Positions 5,603 to 10,477 of a stretch of 10,477 bases of DNA are shown here, piece by piece. The stretch is from Candidatus Zixiibacteriota bacterium (lineage in GTDB: Bacteria; Zixibacteria; MSB-5A5; GN15; PGXB01), in contig QNAH01000063.1 of the NCBI GenBank assembly GCA_003641425.1, positions 1 through 10,477 on the forward strand, in the 5' to 3' direction. Both the position numbers and the translations under genes were made by a program. Numbering within the stretch: position 1 is the first letter of the stretch; every line of letters begins with the position of its first letter. Under the pieces are notes generated by a model. It was not told where the DNA came from. It searched no databases and was given only the letters and a program-made list of their open reading frames with translations.

Positions 5603-7456
5603 TTATCTTAAGGGTAGGCCGCATTTTATAATCCATTCCCAGCAGTTGCATGGGCGCTGGCCGCTTTTGTAGAGATAGTTTATCATACTGGTCACATCCA
5701 GGATGTTATGATTACCGCAATTGCAGGAGACATCACCGGAACAGAGCTCGTATGGTATTGGCGCCGGACCTCCCCGGTATAGATAGTTGATCAAATAAGT
5801 GACATCAAGAATATTATAATTTCCGGAATTGTCGACATCGCCGGGCAGGCAATTACACACGCATGGCTGTCCGCAATCCCTGTCGATATCCCATGAATAC
5901 ATCAAGCCGGTGGCGTGGCAGTCTTGGTAGGAGAGCATATCGCATGTCGGCTCGGTGCCGCCATCGAAGAAACAGCACTGCCCGAGCGGAAGATGTCCGG
6001 CAGTCCAGGCGACGGCCTTATCCACGGTTTCCTGCATACCTGCGGCGCCGCGGTCATACTCGGACAGAATGATATAGATGAAGGTGATTGTTTCGTTGGG
6101 GTAGAGGTCGAATTGTCCGAAGACCGAGACCAGGTGGAGGTCCTCGTAATCGGCCCATGTCGGCCCTTCTTCATATATGGTGTATCCAATCCGCTGCGAC
6201 ATGGTATCATACATCTGCACCGGCTCGAAACCATGAGTGCTATAGACATAATCTTTATTTGCGGCCGACCACATGGCGCGGGGTTGACTTATTATTCCCC
6301 CATTACCTCGAAAACCGGCAATATATGCGATACCGCCCATTCTCTGATCGGCAGGGACGCAATCATTGTTGGGGATCGAGTCTTCGAAAAAATCGGTGCC
6401 GATGCAATAGATGAGATTTCTGGAGGAGTCGCATCCGGAGCTGTTAAAAAAGGCCAGATCCGAGGGTATATCCCAGTCGGTGAACTCCCCAAGAAAAACA
6501 TCACGCAGAATGTCATAGGTATTATTACGAACCTTCTCAATAACGGCTATGAAACTGCAGGTATCCGGATTGAGCGGGGCAAAATATTCGATTTCGACAT
6601 TTATTTTTTCATCGGTGGTCATAAGATTGGTATAACCGTATTGATAATCGGGCCAGGTTGTCGAGTCGGCTCCGAGACCGAGCGGCTTAAAACCGTCGCC
6701 ATCCGTCCAGCAGGCCGAATAAATGCCGGAATTCAGAACAGTATCGCCCTGTTCGTTGATCCGGCAGACAAAGGGGCTTCCTTCATAGATATAAATACTG
6801 CTGTTGCTGGTCGCGACGGTATTTTGGGTGGTATCGCAATCATCGAAGAAATTCATGTTATATCCGCCCACAACGGCCTCATCGACGCCGCCAAGCTTAC
6901 CATCATAGCTTAGTTTAATCCTGGTGCAGGCGGTTCTGATATCCATGGGGAAATAATCCACGAGGGCGGTGTAGAGATAGACCTCGATGGTCGCCGGATC
7001 CTCGTAGCCCGGCACGTACAGGTTGATCTGACCCTTGGCATACTGCCCGCTCATACTGATTATGCCGCCGACATTGAGATAGACATCGAGATCATAGAAA
7101 TTGGGATCAGCCGGGGTAATGGTTATCGGACCGTAATTGCCGACGTCGAGCCAGCCCGCCGGGCCGTTCAATTCGACCACCTCGATACTTTCGATGATCA
7201 AATCTTCGGTGAAATTATTGGATATCCTTACGGATGTATCTTTTTGCACCCCCGGCATTGTCCAGGCAACGATATTGCCGATCGGGGGCGGAAGAACCGG
7301 ATCTGTGCTTACAGGTTCGACCGCGGATTCATTATCCGGGAGTAACTTACCGGTAACCGATATATCAATCGGTTTTAGGGCGGCCGATGAGGTTACTGAT
7401 ATGATTAATATCAGCAATGAGATGGAAGTGAATGTGCCGGATAGTCTTGCTGCCAT
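5603..7456 (-). CDS. Secreted Cys-rich protein with C-terminal dockerin-like repeats
   Basis: This 617-residue exported protein has unknown function. The ATG at 7456 is chosen over an upstream in-frame TTG because GGGAGGAG lies just before it. A signal peptide fits residues 1-26 (basic MAAR, hydrophobic SLLILIISV, SSA-A cleavage). A beta-sandwich-like region (about 35-150) precedes a large domain (about 160-485) rich in aromatic residues and Asp, with several Cys. A Cys-rich segment beginning GQCCFFDGG (492-536) leads into two dockerin-like repeats. Repeat 1 has D540, D542, S544, N548 and D551, acceptable calcium ligands. In repeat 2 (575-587) the usual ligands are replaced by cysteines. A short CNCW-KCGLPLR tail ends the protein. 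Its promoter (7586-7558) and terminator make it monocistronic. No enzyme motif is recognised. It shares only the C-terminal module with its neighbour. Confidence 0.85.
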   Translation of the reverse strand: MAARLSGTFTSISLLILIISVTSSAALKPIDISVTGKLLPDNESAVEPVSTDPVLPPPIGNIVAWTMPGVQKDTSVRISNNFTEDLIIESIEVVELNGPAGWLDVGNYGPITITPADPNFYDLDVYLNVGGIISMSGQYAKGQINLYVPGYEDPATIEVYLYTALVDYFPMDIRTACTRIKLSYDGKLGGVDEAVVGGYNMNFFDDCDTTQNTVATSNSSIYIYEGSPFVCRINEQGDTVLNSGIYSACWTDGDGFKPLGLGADSTTWPDYQYGYTNLMTTDEKINVEIEYFAPLNPDTCSFIAVIEKVRNNTYDILRDVFLGEFTDWDIPSDLAFFNSSGCDSSRNLIYCIGTDFFEDSIPNNDCVPADQRMGGIAYIAGFRGNGGIISQPRAMWSAANKDYVYSTHGFEPVQMYDTMSQRIGYTIYEEGPTWADYEDLHLVSVFGQFDLYPNETITFIYIILSEYDRGAAGMQETVDKAVAWTAGHLPLGQCCFFDGGTEPTCDMLSYQDCHATGLMYSWDIDRDCGQPCVCNCLPGDVDNSGNYNILDVTYLINYLYRGGPAPIPYELCSGDVSCNCGNHNILDVTSMINYLYKSGQRPCNCWEWIIKCGLPLR

Positions 7457-7557
7457 GACTCCTCCCTTCTCCAACACGACTCAAAATGATTTATAGCCGA
7501 CTTTATAAGTCTTCAAGCGAAAAAGATACATGAAGCGGTGGAATTTATTTCAATATA

Positions 7558-7586
7558 AATATGTATGATTTATCCATTTTTGTCAA
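7558..7586 (-). promoter_or_regulatory. Sigma-70-like promoter of the 617-residue secreted protein gene
   Basis: On the minus strand a perfect TTGACA -35 (7586-7581) is followed by 17 nt and CATATT (7563-7558, 4 of 6 consensus). The predicted start is near 7551, giving a leader of about 95 nt. Inside the leader is GACTT-ATA-AAGTC (7499-7511), a short inverted repeat sharing the 8-mer ACTTATAA with the palindrome at 840-857. Confidence 0.55.
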
Positions 7587-7640
7587 GGATTTTATCCAAT
7601 TTTATAATCACTGGTAAGGGAAAACGACAGAGCAGAGAAT

Positions 7641-7668
7641 AAAAAAGGGCCGAACGGATCGGCCCTTT
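7641..7668 (-). terminator. Intrinsic terminator of the M6 peptidase gene
   Basis: A perfect 10-bp stem, AAAGGGCCGA (7644-7653) with TCGGCCCTTT (7659-7668), has a 5-nt loop. On the minus strand it is followed by further T residues. It lies 22 bp past the stop codon. Confidence 0.9.
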
Positions 7669-7690
7669 AGTTTCCTTATTCACAGATAGG

Positions 7691-10477
7691 CTAATAGCAT
7701 ATCGGCTCAAGGCCGCCTTTATACAGATAATTGATCAAATATATAACATCCAGCAGATTCATACTCAGATCGCCGTTGGCATCGACTGAGGCCGGGACAT
7801 CAGGCGCGGGCCCGCCCTTATACAGGTAATTGATTGTGTATACCACATCGAGCAGGTTCAGTTTCCCGTTATTGTCGGAGTCGCCGCAGATCCAGTCGCA
7901 AACATCGCCGATACCATTATCATCACTGTCCGCCTGATCCGGGTTGTATTTATCGGGGCAATTGTCGCAGAGATCGCCGACCAAATCAGTATCGACATCG
8001 CTTTGATCCTGGTTGGTCATGGTCGGGCAGTTGTCGCACAGGTCGCCCATGGTATCGTTGTCAGAATTGGCCTGGTCGGGATTGCCGGTATCGACACAAT
8101 TGTCACAGACATTACCGACATTGTCACCATCGTTGTCGGCCTGATCGGCATTGGTGATACCGGGACAGTTATCGCACCGGTCGCCGTACTCATCATCATC
8201 CGAATTGGTCTGATCAATATTGGAAACATCTTCGCAGTTGTCGCATTCATTGCCGAGCCCGTCAAAATCGTTGTCATACTGGTTCTCATTGTATGTGTCC
8301 GGGCAATTATCACAAAGATCGCCGACCCCGTCGCCGTCAGAATCGGTCTGATCGATATTAGCCACATAGATACAATTATCGCAGGCATCACCTAATCCGT
8401 CTCCATCATAATCGTTTTGGTCGGAATTGGCAATGTCGGGGCAGTTGTCGTCGGGGCAGAGATTTTCCGGATGGCCGGGATCACCGAAACCGTCGCCGTC
8501 GCTGTCAAGACAGGGCAATGGTTCCCAATTGGTCAGAAACATCAGAATATTCGACAGGAGAGTGTCGCGGGTATCGTAGGAGCTGAAATCATTAGAGACG
8601 GCTTCGTAACCCCAGTTGAAATAGACGATTTTCGAACTGCCGTCGTAGCTCAGCGCCGAGGGACCGCCGCCGCTGAAATTGATGGCGGCCTGGGCCGGCG
8701 GGATCACTTCGATCATTTGTGAAGTCGCGTATTCCTGATTGGTGCCGCTGGGATAACGGAAGCTCAAACCGTCCGCGATTGGCGAACCGGTGACACCGGT
8801 ATGAATCAGGTTGAAAAACAGAATATCGGCACGGGCATGGAGATAATCGGCCAGGAAGGCGGAGTCTTCATTGTGCAGTTCATTGGCCAGGCCCTGTCCG
8901 GTCAGGAATAGATTACCTCCGCCGTCAAGAAAATCCTTCAGCGCCTGAATATCGGCGGGATCCATCAGATTCGAGGATGTATCGCCGGTGAACCAGATAA
9001 CGGCGGGGTATTCACTCAGATCGGCGCCGCCCGGGGAGCCCTGTGTTGCTTTTTCCCAATAATCCGCCGGGGCCTGTTTTTTCTTGAGATCGCCCAGATA
9101 CAAATCCTCGTAGTTTTTACCCCGGTCATCGTCGACAAGCAGAATTTCGGGACGTCCGACGATTTGCTCCAGTTTGAATGTATCGACAAACTGTCCGCCG
9201 TCGGATTCGATACTGACATAGAACGAATCATAGGTGGGATAGTTCAGGTCGGGTACTATAAACTCGAGGGGATTTGAATTGTTGCCGGCGGTACCGCCCT
9301 CGCCTGCGATAAATGAAAATGTCGCCGATGGGACAGTGAAGACTATGTCCGGATCATTGGAGGAAAGGGTCACAATAACATTGCCGACATCTTTCCAGTA
9401 GTTGGTCAGCCCGAAAACGAACTCGACCGTTTCCAGCGGGTCAAGAAAACCGTCGCCGCCGGCATCGGTGAAAACCTTGGTGTCAAGCGTGTAGTACGGG
9501 CGCGACCACTCAATATCCAGATTGGCGGTCATCAGGGAGTCGGAATTTGATATATTCCACACCGACACCCGGGTGGTAAAATTAAAATAATCCCGGCTGT
9601 CAGGTGTGGAGAGGTCGTCGAACGATCTTTTATTAACGGTGCCCGGCCACGGATCGCCGGCATCGCCGTTACTCGACGAGAACTCCAGATCAAACTGACC
9701 ATCAGCCTGTTCCAGAGCGACATGATAATGATTGACATCGATATTGCCCCATTTGTTGTCGTCAACGTGGTATATCAGCAGTCCTGCTCCGGGAATATTG
9801 GAGTCGAAACCGACATTCTGACGGTTTTCCACAAGGAAGTATTCATTTCCGACTGTACCATCGGCCCAGAGGCGATAAATGACCGCTTCCGATTCAACCT
9901 GCGGGAACTCGACATCGGTCATATTTACAGTGACATTCAACGGTTCGACAAAGCCGACATAAGACTTGCTCCAGGCATCCATGTGGGCGGGTAAGCGGCC
10001 GTTACCGTTCCAGCTTCCCCCTGCCATCAGCGACCATCTGCCGAGACCATCGGATGTAGATGGTTTGTAATCGATATCGTACAGATCGGGCAGGCCGAGA
10101 ACATGGCCGTACTCGTGGGCAAAGACGCCCATATCGACCAGCGAATAAGTATTGACTCTTTCCTCCGGTTCCATCGAGTAGTCGCTGATCGTAACGCCAT
10201 CGAGATAAAGAGAGGACACAAGGGACCATTGATGGGAGTGAATATCGTTCAGATTGCCGGTTTCCTCGTAACCGGGTCCGGAATGAATGACGAATAAACC
10301 GTCGACATAACCGTCGGCGCCGCCGCCCGGACCGTAAGTATCGTAAAGATCAAAATCAACATCGGGATCGGCCGCCAGAACGGCGTCGTTTGCCAGACCC
10401 TGGGCGTTTCGCGGATACGAACCGAAGCCCCTCTGGCCGTCGACATAATAAGCATATGTCTGCGGCATCCTGTACCA
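7691..10477 (-). CDS. Secreted M6-family metallopeptidase (immune inhibitor A-like) with TSP3 and dockerin-like repeats, 5'-truncated
   Basis: This is an extracellular zinc endopeptidase cut by the right edge. The frame stays open past the first visible Met (10468), so signal peptide, propeptide and true start lie outside. Numbering from that Met, the metzincin-type site is HEYGHVLGLPD (118-128), with a Met-turn SLMAGGSW at 146-153. The block ENRQNVGFDSNIPGAGLLIYHVD (214-236) is typical of family M6. A beta-sandwich region (about 325-437) is followed by a Rossmann-like, GATase/ThuA-type domain (about 440-648; EILLVDDD, then LKDFLDGGGNLFLTGQGLANEL). Then come an Asp-rich linker, eight exact 23-residue thrombospondin type 3 units (674-857), and two dockerin-like repeats (862-925) with D863/D865/N867 and D896/N898/D900 as candidate calcium ligands. 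Calcium is probably needed for folding of the tail. It is a terminal gene with its own terminator. Confidence 0.93.
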   Translation of the reverse strand, partial: WYRMPQTYAYYVDGQRGFGSYPRNAQGLANDAVLAADPDVDFDLYDTYGPGGGADGYVDGLFVIHSGPGYEETGNLNDIHSHQWSLVSSLYLDGVTISDYSMEPEERVNTYSLVDMGVFAHEYGHVLGLPDLYDIDYKPSTSDGLGRWSLMAGGSWNGNGRLPAHMDAWSKSYVGFVEPLNVTVNMTDVEFPQVESEAVIYRLWADGTVGNEYFLVENRQNVGFDSNIPGAGLLIYHVDDNKWGNIDVNHYHVALEQADGQFDLEFSSSNGDAGDPWPGTVNKRSFDDLSTPDSRDYFNFTTRVSVWNISNSDSLMTANLDIEWSRPYYTLDTKVFTDAGGDGFLDPLETVEFVFGLTNYWKDVGNVIVTLSSNDPDIVFTVPSATFSFIAGEGGTAGNNSNPLEFIVPDLNYPTYDSFYVSIESDGGQFVDTFKLEQIVGRPEILLVDDDRGKNYEDLYLGDLKKKQAPADYWEKATQGSPGGADLSEYPAVIWFTGDTSSNLMDPADIQALKDFLDGGGNLFLTGQGLANELHNEDSAFLADYLHARADILFFNLIHTGVTGSPIADGLSFRYPSGTNQEYATSQMIEVIPPAQAAINFSGGGPSALSYDGSSKIVYFNWGYEAVSNDFSSYDTRDTLLSNILMFLTNWEPLPCLDSDGDGFGDPGHPENLCPDDNCPDIANSDQNDYDGDGLGDACDNCIYVANIDQTDSDGDGVGDLCDNCPDTYNENQYDNDFDGLGNECDNCEDVSNIDQTNSDDDEYGDRCDNCPGITNADQADNDGDNVGNVCDNCVDTGNPDQANSDNDTMGDLCDNCPTMTNQDQSDVDTDLVGDLCDNCPDKYNPDQADSDDNGIGDVCDWICGDSDNNGKLNLLDVVYTINYLYKGGPAPDVPASVDANGDLSMNLLDVIYLINYLYKGGLEPICY
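7694..7885 (-). other. Dockerin-like C-terminal module of the M6 peptidase
   Basis: Two tandem units share the pattern D-x-D/N-x-N/D-G-x-x-NLLDV-YxINYLYKGG. Both keep aspartate and asparagine at calcium-ligand positions. The same module, more diverged, ends the neighbouring 617-residue protein. Classical dockerins bind cohesins on scaffoldins; no cohesin is visible here. Confidence 0.8.
7898..8449 (-). repeat. Eight tandem 69-bp units encoding thrombospondin type 3 repeats
   Basis: Residues 674-857 of the M6 peptidase split exactly into eight 23-residue units, each starting DNC and ending in Cys, with a D-x-D-x-D-G-like calcium-binding centre and the N-x-DQ motif. There are no indels between units at the protein level. 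Units 4, 6 and 7 have weaker acidic centres than units 1 and 2. This is a protein-coding repeat, not a CRISPR array. Confidence 0.9.

Noticed and set aside
5388..5651. Minus-strand 87-codon frame across the end of the secreted-protein gene
   Set aside because: It overlaps the gene's 3' end and runs through the strong terminator at 5554-5585, so it is not a credible gene.
5915..6913. Long plus-strand open frame of 332 codons
   Set aside because: It lies wholly antisense to the well-supported secreted protein gene, which has a signal peptide, Shine-Dalgarno sequence, promoter and dockerin repeats. The plus-strand product has no recognisable domain, so it is a shadow of biased codon use.
8003..8395. 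Plus-strand frame rich in Ile/Val that looks like a membrane protein
   Set aside because: It is the antisense of the Asp/Asn-rich TSP3 array; GAC and GAT codons read as GTC and ATC on the other strand, producing false hydrophobicity.
7898..8449. Regular repeats suggesting a CRISPR array
   Set aside because: The 69-bp period is an exact multiple of codons, encodes known TSP3 repeats and lacks identical repeats separated by unique spacers.

Overview
The window looks like a chromosomal segment of an uncultured, free-living bacterium of moderate GC content. The best guess from sequence alone is the FCB-group candidate phylum Zixibacteria or a close relative. This rests on secreted proteins ending in dockerin-like repeats with the signature NLLDV-YLINYLYKGGPAP, an M6 (immune inhibitor A) peptidase with thrombospondin type 3 repeats, and a CCF-DG cysteine-rich segment. 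The taxonomic call is inference and no marker was compared. Every gene I support lies on the minus strand, so transcription runs from high to low coordinates.

Read in the direction of transcription: (1) 10477-7691 is a secreted M6 metallopeptidase cut by the right window edge, carrying a GATase-like domain, eight exact 23-residue TSP3 units and two dockerin-like repeats, followed by a strong terminator. (2) 7456-5603 is a second secreted protein of unknown function with its own promoter, a Cys-rich segment and a dockerin-like C-terminus, followed by a terminator. (3) 5500-5077 has no convincing protein gene but holds a perfect consensus sigma-70 promoter, several stable inverted repeats and a terminator hairpin about 380 nt downstream. 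It is a candidate non-coding RNA and the most interesting object in the window. (4) 5006-1419 is a likely operon: a strong promoter, three small genes of unknown function (one with predicted membrane helices), then dciA (DUF721, replicative helicase loader factor) and gyrB, closed by a terminator. (5) 1294-944 is a VOC/glyoxalase-fold protein with its own terminator. (6) 842-117 is a class I SAM-dependent methyltransferase whose promoter overlaps a perfect 18-bp palindrome. (7) At the left edge a promoter, a Shine-Dalgarno sequence and an ATG mark the first codons of another gene, mostly outside the window.

Functionally the window joins a housekeeping DNA-replication and topology module (dciA-gyrB) to an extracellular protein module, the two dockerin-tailed secreted proteins. 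The candidate RNA unit lies between them, insulated by terminators on both sides. The methyltransferase and VOC genes are monocistronic and their substrates cannot be predicted.
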